DNA of 64,000 bases from Globodera rostochiensis (Eukaryota > Nematoda > Chromadorea > Rhabditida > Heteroderidae), in contig JAEVLN010000008.1 of NCBI GenBank assembly GCA_018350325.1, positions 1,736,001 to 1,800,000 of the forward strand, written 5' to 3'. This document shows positions 22,530-34,049 of this stretch, one piece after another. Numbering within the stretch: the stretch's first letter is position 1; each line of letters starts with the position of its first letter. The notes beneath the pieces were generated by a model, which was not told the origin of the DNA, searched no databases, and saw only the letters and a program-made list of their open reading frames with translations. The translations under genes and the position numbers were made by a program.

Positions 22530-25500
22530 ATGGTCGGAATTTTTGAGCCCCACACAAAAAACGTAAGAGATTTGACTAAAATGGCATCCAAAGTACCACC
22601 ACTCAATCTGATCTTCTACGATGTCAGAACCTTCCCTATGTTCGCATGGTCAACAATTGGGCTGCCGGGCTTAACCAAAAGGTGACCATTGTCGGCACTC
22701 CAAATCACGATTCGTGCGAGAAAATGCAAATCAGCTTTGTCTATTATAAAGTGCGTTCGTACATCAAAGAGTTGCTTCAGATGGAAGTCCGATTCAGGGT
22801 GAGTTTATCCCCCTCCCGTCTCAGCTTAATGATGCCATTCTGAAAAGGACCAACAGTTTCTGATCACTTACAAGGGAGAGGAGGTGAAGGCGGAGGGCGC
22901 ATTTCCGTTCAAGCCCGGCAAAGACTTCAAATTGGAGATCACTTTGAACAAAACAAATCCAACTGTGGTCAGTTTTCCAATTGCATTATTAAATAAAGTC
23001 GTCACATTCCCTCCCTTATTATATCAGATCACGGTCGATGGGGTCGAGATCAAGCATGGGCTTTCCAAATAGTATTATTTGATCAATTCATTTAAATGAT
23101 AAGCAAATTCTTTTTATTCAGCTACATCGACGACTATTTGCACTTGGTTACGTTTAATGGCGAAGCGAAACTGCACGAATTCCATGTGAGCCCAGGTATG
23201 GCGATGATTGATGCACTGATCACTGATCAAACTGTTGATGAGCCTCGCAAGTTCAGAACCAACTAAACAGCTGATGGAAGCCAATTCCCGCGTCGTCATT
23301 ACGCCCGCCAATGTCCGTCGTTCGGCTGATTTGTAATAACAAATGAAATTGGTCTGTTTTTTCAGGCAGCGGCCTTTCTGAGCTTTTGGGACGGACACAA
23401 GCAGCTTTACCAAAGCGGATACTTCCACTACCTAAGCGGATTCACGCACGGCAAACGCATCGTACTCGACGTCGCCATGGCCAAGGATTTACCTTATTAC
23501 GCAATTGAATTGGTCTCAATGGAAAATCGTATTGGACCCGGATTCAAACTGATCAAACCCTTCGTTTTGGTCATCGAATTTGAGGTTGACTGACGGACGG
23601 AATTAATGCGAAGACAGCACCAACGTTTAGAAGCGAAAGGTGTACTTTGCCTCGAGATTGGATCCCGAGGAGACTGACAACGCCATGTTCGAATACCTTT
23701 CTGAACGATTCCAAGCGACGGAGCTGAAGAAGCCATTCCCATTCTTCTACGATCAACGATTGTCCATCGAATTCCTTTCGGATTTGGACAAATCTGCGGT
23801 GGAGGTTGACTAAATGCCAGCAGATTGCTTTTATTTGAAAAAGGCTTTCCCAACAGGTCAAAATCAATGGGGCCGATTTTGGGCGATTAGATGTTGAGCA
23901 GTTCGACTTGGCCATGGTGAATATGCTCGTTGTGGGCTACTACTTCAAGTTGTACTCTGTGACCATTGAGCCAGGCACTTTGCCGTTTTTGTTGATTTTT
24001 GCCTTAATTTATTCCTATTTGCAGAGGTCGACCAGCATTTGCTGTCCGGAGGAGTCGGAGGAAAGCCGGGCGGTGGTACGGTGCTGGAATCTTTCGGGAA
24101 ATTTGGCAGAATTTTGGTCTTCATTATGTCATTTTAGTCATCGAATTCATTTTGCAGAAAACCCCTTACACTTACCACGGCATTGGCGGATTTGTGCCGC
24201 CCAAATGGTTCCGAATCTTTGCCGAAATCCGCTCTAAGGGATACTTTAACATCGAAATGTACGACAACGCTGGCTCCAAACTTTTCCACTTCGGCGTCTA
24301 TATCGATCCGCCGAATTTGACACACCATGACACCCACGTGAGCGACCAGAACATTTGAACTCCTTGAATTGTTAATTGTTTCAGCGCTATTGGATCTACT
24401 GCTGGGTCATTGGAATGGCGACCACACACACCGTCTGTTACGGCGAGATACCCATCGTTCTGAACCGGCCTTTCGCGTTGGATTTGACGGCGGGAACGAA
24501 GGAAATCCACGTAAAAGCCGAGTCTATTAACTGGGGAACAAACGGACAGTTGGTTTATTCGCAGATTGACATCGACGGGAAACGCTTCTACACGGCCGGC
24601 GGGTGGAAGGAGGAGGACCTGAAGCGAGTGAACACGCTGAAGATCTTCGACAACATCGTCCTTTTCGGAGTGTATTCGGAGCGAACCGGAAATTTGGTTA
24701 ATGATATTAAAACATAAAAATATTCCAAAAATCGAGAAGTATAAATTTTTGAAGTAATTCAAAAGCTTTTTAGAAACTGCCCTACGAATGCGATCTTTTT
24801 GGATTTTTGCCACCCACGCATTTCCGAATCTTCGGCTCGCCTCAGGCCGGTGTATTTTACGTGAGATTATACGACAAAAAAGCTGGCGATGACAAAGACA
24901 AGTACATTCTCAGCTTTGCCGTCAATTTGGGGGCTGACGGGGTATGTTTTTTTGGGTTTTGGAGTCATTCATTTCGAAATTTGAAGAAAAAGTTCATCGA
25001 TCGCTGGTGGGTGGGAAAGCCGGATTATAAGGAGAAAATTGCCGAAGGCGCAACTGTGCCATTCTCAGTTGGCGGTAACCAATATTTATTCTTTTCCTAA
25101 AATATAAATTTTATTTATTACACCGGTGGAAAAGGCAAAAAGCGAAAGAAAATTTTTGGTCATTTTTAATTTAAACTAGAAAATACGGAATGCTCTCTAC
25201 CGTAACTTCAGTTCCGTTTATGCTGGATGTGCTGGCCGGCAACGACCAGATTGTGTTCTACGTCAACGGGAAGAAATTCAATACTGTAGCTACTACGGTG
25301 GTGGACATGCAGACCATTTCTAAGCTGAAAGTCTACGAGAACATCCATTTGCACTCCGTCGAACTGGTTGGACAAAATGATAAAAGCGTAAAGCAATTGT
25401 AGCTCGTTAATATCTTCTAAGGGAGTGCCGTACAGTGCGGACATCAAAGAGGGCTTCATCAAAGCTGGCAAGAAGATCCGAATGGTGCTGATCCTTCTGA

Positions 25501-25921
25501 ACGAAGGCGACACGCGCACCCGTTTTGACATGTTCGACAAGATGAACGACATACTCTTCCACTTCGGAATACGTCCAGACACGAAAAAGGCAGTGCGCAA
25601 CACGTACAAGAAGACGGACGGGTGGATGAAGGAGGAGAATGACGGGTCCTTCCCCTTTGTGATGGAGAAGCAATTTGTGCTGGAATTTGTGGCACAGAAG
25701 GAGAAAATAGAGGTCGGTTGTTGGCAGGTTTACTCTGCTTCAAATGAATTATTGAAACAATCTCACTGACAATAAGCTGAACTGAACCATCCGTCCAACA
25801 GATTGTGGTGGACGGGAAGAAGGAGTTCGAGTTCAAAGCACGAGACGACCTTAGCGAAGTGGTCAAGTTCGAAGTCAGTGGCGAGCTCGTGTTGCAGTCG
25901 GTCAACGTTCTGGAGAAATAA
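22530..25921 (+). CDS. Five-domain galectin-like protein
   Basis: A many-exon gene starts MVGIFEPHTKN (22530) and ends at TAA 25919-25921. Five galectin-type beta-sandwich units can be read: (1) 22619-23180, with KVTIVGTP, EGAFPFKPGKDFKLEI and ITVDGVEI; (2) 23370-23974, with GKRIVLDVAMA, KPFPFFYDQRLSIEFL and VKINGADFG; (3) 24158-24700, WFRIFAEI ... KLFHFGVYID ... RPFALDLTAG ... IDIDGKRFYT; (4) 24775-25401, HFRIFGSP ... VPFMLDVLAG ... IVFYVNGKKF; (5) 25420-25921, IRMVLILL, ILFHFGIRPD, AVRNTY, GWMKEEN, FVLEFVAQKE, IVVDGKKEFEF. Only unit 5 keeps most of the canonical H-x-N-x-R / N / W-x-x-E binding pattern, with Gly for the Asn of HFNPR. No signal peptide, as usual for galectins. C. elegans galectins normally have one or two domains. 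An intron at 23975-24024 appears to be GC-AG. Confidence 0.78.
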
Positions 25922-26330
25922 ATGTTGACAAAGATGGACAGGTGAAAGAACACGCGAATGGATGTCTATTTAAGGCTTAATCACTATTGTTCCGATCATC
26001 CTGTTCCCATTCCTGCCCCACAGTTCCTCCTTATTTTTCGGTTGTGCCACGAACATATTTAAATATGCAATAAAATAATATTAGTGTAAGCATTCGGTTT
26101 ATTGACATTGAAAAACATTTTATTCTGCTGGGGGCCAGCTGCTTTTGTTTTGCTTCCTTTCTCATTATGGGCTTCCAGAACTCACAAGGCTAATTATCGG
26201 AATTAAAGCCCGTTTATCTATATCAAATAACAATTAACAGTTGTCAAGCCTCTCGACCCATTCTCTCAGCAAGCAGATGGAATCAAATTCATTCCCAACT
26301 CCTTCCCTTTGCCCCCAATAACTTTTGAAA

Positions 26331-26641
26331 ATGTTCCCTAAGGCCATCTGGGCGATTCTGCTTCTTTTTGCCGTGCTCCTATCATTTGAAGTTCGTTTTT
26401 AATTCTAAAGCAAATTTTGTCTTATCCTCAGCATTCATCACTATTTGCCGTGGCCAATGCCCACCCGGCGGCGCTGAATGAGCCGATGCGTCAACGCGGA
26501 AAGCGTTTCAGCTGCACAAACGACAAATGTTTCAAAAATTGTGCAACGGACCCGAAGATCGAACCAGAGAATGTGAAGGAATGCGCGAGCATTTGCGACT
26601 GCACATACAGCAGTGGGACAAGCAAGGGCAAGCCGCAGTGA
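26331..26641 (+). CDS. Secreted prepropeptide with six-cysteine mature region
   Basis: Two exons: 26331-26390 encodes a signal peptide (MFPKAIWAILLLFAVLLSFE), and about 26432-26641 the rest. A short pro-region ends in a furin-like site RGKR, followed by a ~43-residue mature peptide with six cysteines arranged CTNDKCFKNC then ECASICDC. This is a compact disulphide-rich peptide, knottin- or defensin-like in appearance, with a Ser/Gly/Lys tail. No named family. It shares the signal-pro-KR-Cys layout, but not sequence, with the peptide at 10174. Function could be antimicrobial, neuropeptide or secreted effector; none is shown by sequence. An AATAAA lies about 110 bases downstream. Confidence 0.68.
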
Positions 26642-27027
26642 GAGGACACCGAATCAGGGAGAGAAGAAAGAAAAGGGATGACAAGAAGAGAACGAATTGG
26701 AGAAAGGCTAAAGTCGGATGAAGGATGGGCTTCCTTCTGTTCATCCATTAAAATAAATAAAACAGACATAACAAAACGATCACAAGATTTGAATCAGGGA
26801 ATGGAATATTCATAAAGCTGTATCCATACGATCATCATTTTGACACGAATATTTTATAAGCTCGCCAAATACAGTGTGGACTGTTCCATCGCCTCTGATA
26901 ATTGACGCCTTCCTAAAAAACAAACTTGGGGAGTTAATTGGATCGCGCCTTTTTTATTGACCTCCCATCCATCTTATATTCTGTAAGGAAGCGAGAGATC
27001 GGTCCATAAGAGGGCCGGCTAATGGGA

Positions 27028-27121
27028 CGCCCGGTGCTCAGTCGGAATGAATGGTTTGGATGTGAAGCTGACCTTATTTGTCAGTGCACCGGAGGTCGCG
27101 GGTTCGATTCCTGCTCGGGAC
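27028..27121 (+). pseudogene. tRNA-like sequence, degenerate
   Basis: The 3' half looks like a tRNA: an anticodon-type stem-loop (ctgac, 7-nt loop, gtcag) and a good T arm with B-box ggttcgattcc closed by a 5-bp stem (gcggg/cctgc). The 5' half has only a weak A-box-like gtgctcagtcgg, too far from the anticodon arm, and acceptor pairing is poor. Likely a tRNA pseudogene or tRNA-derived element. Confidence 0.35.
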
Positions 27122-27195
27122 TACCATTTTGCTTCTCTTACTATTCTCCCCTAATTTGACTACACGAAAGTCTGGCTAATTGTTTTAACATAATT

Positions 27196-29593
27196 TTAAA
27201 AGGAATGAGACCAAAGTAGTTTCAATTGAAGTGTATCCGCAATCGATGCAATTTTTGCGTCACCCGCTTCCTGCTGATGATCCATTCCAGTTTTTGGTGT
27301 TCTGCCAACATTTCTAGCCATAATTTGCCACTCTGGAAAATCTGGCACATATGTTTTTCCGAGCCAAACGTCAGTCCATCCCACGTAATCCGATATTGCC
27401 GTTGTCAGGTCTTTCCCTTCCTCTTCCTCCTCAAGATTTGATACGTAAAAGCACAAATTCTGTTCCGTGGCACTTTCCAATTGGACTATTTAAATAAACG
27501 GAAAATAATTTCAGCAGATTTATTTGCCTCACCGACCAGGATTGGTATCCATTCGGCGCACTATTGTTCTCACATTCCCGTCCACCAATTTGGTGGAAAG
27601 CCGGAGCAAATCCAATTTGATGAAAATTTTAGTAGTTGCCCCACCATCGCTTTCGTACGCGCTAAACGGTAAACAGCGGAGTTTGAGCATGCACAAGCCG
27701 ATGGGTTCGCTGAGTACGCAAAGGTGGGCATCGAAAATACGCGAGAGGGGCCGCGTCTGGACGAAGAAGCGGAACTGACGAGAGCGGCCTCAGATGGATT
27801 TAACGGAGATATACTAATTGAAAGTTCGCATTATCACCATTTTTGTCGATGTAAAGGAAAAGGAAAAAGAAGCTTTGCGGGTTCTCTTGCACTCTGATCG
27901 CCACTCGCATGCTTAAACAGTGCTGAACCGTTTAGTTCTCAAATGGAAGAAACGTGCCCGATTTTTCCTCTAATTTCCAACGGATTATTTTCGCATATCT
28001 TTCCAAATCTTCCAACAGTTGCCGTTTCCATGCTAAATTCACTGGCCCTAGACAAGTCATCGGTGAAGGAAGTCGAAAGCGATTTTGTCGGGCACTGTGT
28101 CCAGCGACCGCTTATTTCACTGTTATCGGAAGGTTCGCTAACCGAAACTAAACTTCGCTTTTTAAAAGTAATTACGGAGCGCTAAACCCTGTTCCGCCAA
28201 ATTTGTGCAAAACCGCAATTGCTCAACGTCAATTTTGCCGACATTTTCAATTTCAAAGACGATTTGGACGATCTGGTCGCAAAAAGTCTCCAAGGGATGC
28301 CAATGAGTGATGGCTTTAATGAAGCTTGGGTCGCCTCCAATCGGACGGAAACTGAGCAATGGCACAAAATCCGAACAAACGACGGCCGAAAGACGCTTAT
28401 CCATGCCGTACTGTTTGGATATTCGCTTAATTGATAGAAGTTTTGGTATAAAAGAGAAAATGCAGCATAAATTAAAATTCAATCTAAATGAGTGCTAGGA
28501 AAAACGGCACAACCTGTTCTTTGGTCTTGAAAAGTCTCTTGCCGCGAATTGAAATGGGAACGAAGGCGGAAACTGAAGCTTTTTCCACTGATTGGTCGTG
28601 CTCATCTTTCGGCTGTTCCGTTTGTATTGGCGGTGAACAAAGTTCAAACTTAATCCCTGAATAATTTCAAATCAAAATTACAAAAGCGTTCGAAGTACCA
28701 TTAACGGTGAAGTGTTCCAATTCGGGACCTGGCAACACGTGCAAATCAACGAACTGTCGGCTGTTTTTCAGCTCGATCGCAGATGGTTGCTGATCAGTGA
28801 TCCATGGAGGAAGGATCAGTTCCGAAATGATGGAACATTGAAATTTGTCGAAAAATGGCGGAGAATATCCGGGACGAAGTTTTATCTGGAGAATTTAGGC
28901 ATAAATTCTAGCGAATTTTATTAACAACATTCGGGTAATAGGGTCGTTTGTTTCTCCTCTCCAATGTTTATGGAAATAAATAAAAAACATTCCACTCGGA
29001 ACGTTTTTCTAACCGAAGGGGAGGGGGGACAAACGAAACTATTACCCCAACTATTTGCACACTTGATCAAGTGAAAGGCACAGATTCCGAAGAGTTAGCG
29101 GGAAGGGAAAAGGGTTCTGAAGTCTAAAAGTTGGAAAATGTTTAAAAAACAAAAGCGTCTGACCCAAGTCGAACGATGAAAGGCTCCTCAGAAGACAGCA
29201 AAGACGGCTTCACGTTTTTGGTGTGTTCGTTGGAGAAAAGGCCGAAATGAGAATAAATGCGGCTCGGACTGTCTTTGAGGAGCACATCCACAAGGATTTG
29301 ATGCAATTCCTCCCAAACAAGAATATAGCACGGCATTGAAGGACAGACGGGATGCCCATGGTCATCGGACAACGGCTGCTCCTCTAAAGTTTAAATGCTT
29401 TCTAAATATCTAGCTAAAAACCCAGGTAATTGTGAGACTAACCATGGGGACCCAAGAATGTCTGCAATTCCGTTAGCTCAGAAGTGCCGTAAGCAATTTT
29501 TGAGAGTGCCAACCCGGGAAAAGTGGCCACAGTTGTGCAGTTGACTAATGGTTTGACCCACTCCAAGTCGATCAATCCTCCACTCGTGACCAT
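27196..29593 (-). CDS. Unrecognised multi-exon protein
   Basis: Exons in coding order: 29593-29445 (MVTSGGLIDLEWVKPLV ... TFLGPH), 29388-29167 (HPVCPSMPCYILVWEELHQ), 28893-28700 (SPPFFDKFQC ... LPGPELEHFTVNG), 28660-28529 (GIKFELCSPP ... RLFKTKEQ), 28427-28192 (SKQYGMDKRLSAVV ... FCTNLAEQ), 28113-27970 (ARQNRFRLPSP ... IIRWKLEEKSG), about 27917-27825, 27785-27543, and 27489-27196. All joins keep frame with ordinary or near-ordinary splice sites. The product would be about 480 residues, soluble, with no signal peptide. No domain recognised. The join across 28894-29166 is the weakest, so this may be two genes (29142-29593 and 27196-28893). Confidence 0.45.
28933..29052. repeat. Fold-back (inverted repeat) element, ~120 bp
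   Basis: The left arm cgggtaatagggtcgtttgt is matched by an inverted right arm acaaacgaaactattacccc, with the imperfect pairing continuing into the adjacent purine/pyrimidine-rich bases; the loop is ~55 bp. It lies in an intron or intergenic gap, and no coding capacity is seen. Probably a small non-autonomous element or a palindrome. Confidence 0.6.
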
Positions 29594-32500
29594 ACTGGAA
29601 TTTCATAAAATACGACTTTCTTTTTCGTCCTTCCGTGATGTAGTTTTTGGACCATTTTTCTTAACAAATTCCATCAAAAATTCAGTATTTTCTCGTCGGC
29701 ACCGTCGACCCGCCCCCCAAACTTACAAAAAATATGAAAAATCCTGCAATTTTTTTTAATTTCCGGCTTTTTTTGTCAAAAAGTCCATACCCAAAAATGT
29801 CCGAAAATCCGAGTACATCCCTGGAACCTTCTTACCCACCCAACTTCTCTATTGATGGTCATTCGTGCAGTTTGAAGCTTAAACTGAAGAGTCTGAAGAA
29901 TTCGAATATATTGGTTGAGAAGCTGAGCTTGTCGAATGGCGGATTGGGGGCTAAAGGGTGTGAGCTGACGGATGAGACATCGAAGAACGATGGCCGACTC
30001 GTCACACTTCGGAAAGGGATAAAATGATCATTTAATTTGATTTTATGTGATAAATGAAAACCCCAAATTCAAAAGAAGTAACAATTTTACAAATCCCCCT
30101 CCCCCGGAAAAATTTATGTCCTCTTGTTTTGTACCGTTCTAAATATTTGTGGTAAAACCGCACCAGCAAATCATGCACTTACCAAATGAGTGCCCATTGC
30201 AAGTTAAACTTGCTTATTGGGTAGCAAAGAGATGGTCGTCTTGGTAAAAGTTGGAGTTCTGTCAAATTTGTAATAAAGAAATTATTGTAATATTCTTATA
30301 AGTAGGCAAGGGCGGGGGCGGGCCCCTCCCCCGAAAATTTTTTGAGAAAAAATGTTTTGGTGCTGAAACTGAATTTTCGATCAAAAATTTTGTTTGGCAA
30401 AGCTTTAAACCGGGTTTTGAGCCGGTTTAAGTTAGCTTTGAAATTTTTCAAAAAGATTTTGAACCGCTTCTAAATGTGTTCTAAGCCTCAAAGAAGAATA
30501 ATTTAAGCCTTTATACATAATATTTAAATCGGTTATTGAAACCGGTTCAGAAAATTCAATTTCAAAATATTGCATTAAATTATGACAATCATACATATGT
30601 ACATAGTTGTTGTCTGACAGATATGAACAATTTAGTAAAATATTGCATAAAAACAAATTCCACGCTCGTTCCGCGGCTTAACAGGTGATTTTGCCCGATT
30701 TGGCTTGTTGGACATTTTGTCCGATTTTGACTTTTTGTCCGTCGGACCTTTTGTCGTCGTGCCAAAGTTTGTCCTTATTTCGGACCCGTAAATCTTATTT
30801 TTGGTCTTCCATGCGCTTATTTTGGAAAATTTTTGTTGGCACCCCTGGGTTAGGTTATAGTTCATTAGGTCATTGACCGAAAATAACCGGTTTCGGAAGG
30901 CGGAAAATTTAGGGAAATCCGGAATTAAAAAAGGCCTTCCGTGCCTTAGGGTCCCCAGCAAACAACGCCCGGGAACGCTCCGGAGTCTTCCAATGTCCGG
31001 TTGGGTGCTCTCCCGACTGAGCTACGCTGCCGCCCGATGAAGCTCAGATAGATCTCGATGGTTTCTTGGCCGTTCTTGAGAGGGGGGGGGGAAGAGGAGG
31101 GGAGCGCAGTTACAATTGTTTATGCGTTTTCAGCACCCAAGAAACCCTTTTAAGGGTTTGATAAGGTCGATCAGCTGTCCTTGTTCATTTCACTGTCACA
31201 CGGTCGCTTTTGTGTCCTCGGTGCTGGGATCGAAAGCGTCGCATGAGATGCAACTGCAACATTGGGACACGGATTATCCGCTTTCACGGCACCCTTTCAA
31301 CAAAACATTTTAATTCACTTCACCCTCCCCAATTTCGTCGTCGATTGATTTTCAGCACATTCATTTTACTCCCTCCAAATGCGCGGTTCCTCGCCCCCTC
31401 CGAACGTATTTTCTGTGCCCTTCATCCTCCCCTAAGGGTCTTCCATTTCCCATCCGAACGAGAAGGAAAGCAAATCTGCTGCTGATTGATTTACTTACTT
31501 CAATATATGTAGGCTTTTCGTCTTTCTCTCCGTTTTTCTTAGATTCTTAAATTTCTCTCCCACCCCTCGCCAAGGCACTCTCTTGGTTAATTGATCAATG
31601 CGCAAGCGCATCCATTCAAGGAAGAGAAGAGGGGAGATCAACGCAATAATGCTAAATTGGAAGATGAAATGCATTAATAAGTTTGTTGACTGAACCATCA
31701 CAATGTCCGTGGTGCAACTCCCCCCCCCCCCCCTAAACCGTTCATCCGCCCCTTTGCCCGTCCCCTGATTTATTCATCCATCGCTCATTCATCCCTTACT
31801 CCTCTGCCTTTGTAAATTCGTTCATCCCCCCTCCCCCCCCCCCCCTTTTTCCCATCGGAAACCATTCGCGCTGTTACGCACCGATGTTGTGACTGTTGAA
31901 AGAAAGAGGAACGGCTGGCGGGCGGGGAGGGGAGGGGATAGGTGGGACTGACTGGAAGATTGGAGCACCACAACAGCGAAGCCGTCATTCCCCCCCCCCC
32001 CCTCCCCACGAAAGCCTCCCCCCTCCCCTCGCATCTCCAATTGCCCCCCCCCCTTTTGTCTCTTCCATCGTTCTTCGCCCTTTCCAATTGTTTTCGTCGT
32101 TCCCACCACCTCCTCATTTATAAGATGTTCAATGCAGTGGAATGGTTGTCGAGGACTAATGGAAGCACAGTTTATGGAGTGCCAATTGGACGTGTTTTGG
32201 CCAACATCATTTTCATGCTAATTCTTTGTTCCCAACACGTCGACCTTTGTTGGTTCTAACTAAGAAATGAATGAAAAAATAAAAGGAATCCAAATTTTCT
32301 GGGCCGAACTCAACCGCTTATCACAAAATTGTTGAAAACTGATCGGAGACGGGCAAAAAATGAAAGACAAAAAAATTTCGACCATTCCGGGACCCGACTT
32401 CGTTCGTTCCGTTCTCATTCTCTGCCCAAATACCAAAAAAGATTTTCCATTTTTGTTTCCAACAGTGACAGCCGGAGTTGGTCAAGTGGTCATCAAGCGA

Positions 32501-32616
32501 TTCTCCAAGGAGCAGTGCAAATTCAGTTGGTTTATACTAAATAATCTCAAATTAATATTATTTTGGCGGGCGATAAACATAGCCAATGATCTTCGAATTT
32601 ATGGAAAATGTCAGAT
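29594..32616. other. Gene-poor stretch, low-complexity and repeat-like DNA
   Basis: No gene is supported. A frame at about 29798-30027 (MSENPSTSLEPSYPPN...) has a plausible start but no family. Around 30400-30560 an aaccggtt-type motif recurs in both orientations. Short poly-G or poly-C tracts occur at 31081, 31720, 31833 and 31990. A small frame at 32124-32257 contains one hydrophobic segment (VLANIIFMLILCS) and could be a signal-peptide exon of the following EGF gene. Confidence 0.4.
30962..31035 (-). pseudogene. tRNA-like sequence, minus strand
   Basis: Read on the minus strand, a perfect A-box (tagctcagtcgggagagc) follows a gggcggcagcg leader, as in a genuine tRNA 5' half. The anticodon loop lacks the usual T33, and the B-box region (gttcccgggcg) has decayed. 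Interpreted as a tRNA pseudogene or the head of a tRNA-derived repeat. Confidence 0.4.
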
Positions 32617-33649
32617 CCCTGTCTCAACGGGGGAAAATGCATCCCGGGAAAAACGTCATGCGAATGTCCGTCGGGTTGGATGGGCAAATACTGTCACCGT
32701 ATGCTGCTAATTGTATTTATCTCGACTCACTCCCCCCCCCCCCCACCAAAAGGACGTTGTCGCAACATTTACCAAAGTTGTGATCGGTGGGCAATGGAGG
32801 AGAAATGCGAACTTGTTCGCACTCAGGTGGCCGCCCCATTAACCCTAATGAAAGGAATATTAAACTTTTCCCCACTCACACCGTTTAATGACTGCACGTC
32901 TTAGACCAATTTCTTCGACATTAACTGTGCCGTTTCGTGTAAATTGTGCACACCGGACCCGTCTGTCAGTGAGTGACTAAAAAAAAGCGTTTCCTTTCCG
33001 TTTATAATGGCAGAACTTACGCCAATACCATTGGCTCCGGCATTGGAGCCGCTGCAATTTATGATGGGCAAATGGTATTCCCAGGTAATTTGCGGCACAT
33101 TTCGCCAAATTAAAAAACAATTAGGCCTCCAAAGGGTTGCGGTACCCGACGGATATGGTGGCCGGCGAATATGAGGAAATGCTGGACATTTCACCCGCTC
33201 AGGCGCATATTCATTAAACCTGCCAATTCAAAAGCGCGGCAATCGCTTTATTATTTTAGGTTCCAATGTTCGGACCGCCTTCGTTAAATTTGACGTTGGT
33301 TGAAAATGCTTAATTTAAGTATTTCCTGCCGAAAGATTCCTTTCCCCCCTATTCAGGAGTACTTGTTGGCACGAAAATGGTTTCTGTTAAATAATCAAAT
33401 TTGAATGAATGAATGATGCCATTTCAGACATGCGAGTAACGCATGGTTTCGTCACATTAAAGCCGAATTCGGTGCTTTATAATTTAAAGCAGTTTAAATA
33501 TTACTTTTTGCCATCAGAATCCACCCGAAGTGGCCATTCTGAGCACGGGCAATGAAGGGCTAAATATGATTGAGCTGGGCACTTTACAAAATCATGCTGT
33601 AACATTGAACATCAGCTACATGTTTGGGACAAATGGTCGGCAAAAATAA
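32617..33649 (+). CDS. EGF + ShKT + nitrobindin-like (THAP4/DUF1794) protein, 5' end unresolved
   Basis: Three domains are read in consecutive, in-frame exons. An EGF-like domain at 32617-32699 ([20 protein letters not shown]). A ShKT-type six-cysteine domain split over two exons (about 32753-32824, [18 protein letters not shown]; about 32905-32971, [13 protein letters not shown]). Then a nitrobindin-like/DUF1794 beta-barrel: [14 protein letters not shown] (about 33045), [14 protein letters not shown] (33142), [34 protein letters not shown] (33356-33475), [17 protein letters not shown] (33531), and [10 protein letters not shown]. One intron (33203-33259) requires GC-AG ends. The signal-peptide exon was not identified; candidates lie between 32124 and 32520. 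The 3' end is also uncertain: coding-like sequence (VHPSLNNDVLPLG) follows at about 33664-33708 ahead of a strong donor. Confidence 0.65.
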
Positions 33650-33799
33650 GTCGAAAGTGTTTAGGCAAGTGCACCCGTCGCTCAACAACGACGTGCTGCC
33701 CCTCGGGGTAAGGAGACACAAAAGCAATGCGCGGACCCAACTCCCTTGAACCCACCCACCCGCGCTTTATCGTTACTTAAAATGGGGGTTATAAAAAAC

Positions 33800-34049
33800 C
33801 AGGCATGCTCACGGTTAGGAATTTCTTAACCGTAACCGCCCAAATCTCATAACCATTAACCGCTCGTAACCGTGACTTTTTAAAATCCATAAGCGGTTAC
33901 CCGCAATGAACTAATTATTTATTTGTTTTTTCATGCTGAAATTTTTAAAAGTTGTAATGCTAAAAAGGAGGAATTAAAGTCCGCGGTTTTAGTGGTCATA
34001 ACCGTTAATCGTGGTTATCCGCGGTTATGAGAAACCGTGAGCATGCCTG
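33800..34049. mobile_element. 250-bp MITE with 17-bp perfect terminal inverted repeats
   Basis: The ends are caggcatgctcacggtt (33800-33816) and its exact complement aaccgtgagcatgcctg (34033-34049). Internal sequence is AT-rich, non-coding, and built from further inverted copies of ggttaacggttat-like motifs, so the whole element can fold on itself. No transposase. An obvious target-site duplication is not visible, so the superfamily is not assigned. Confidence 0.8.
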
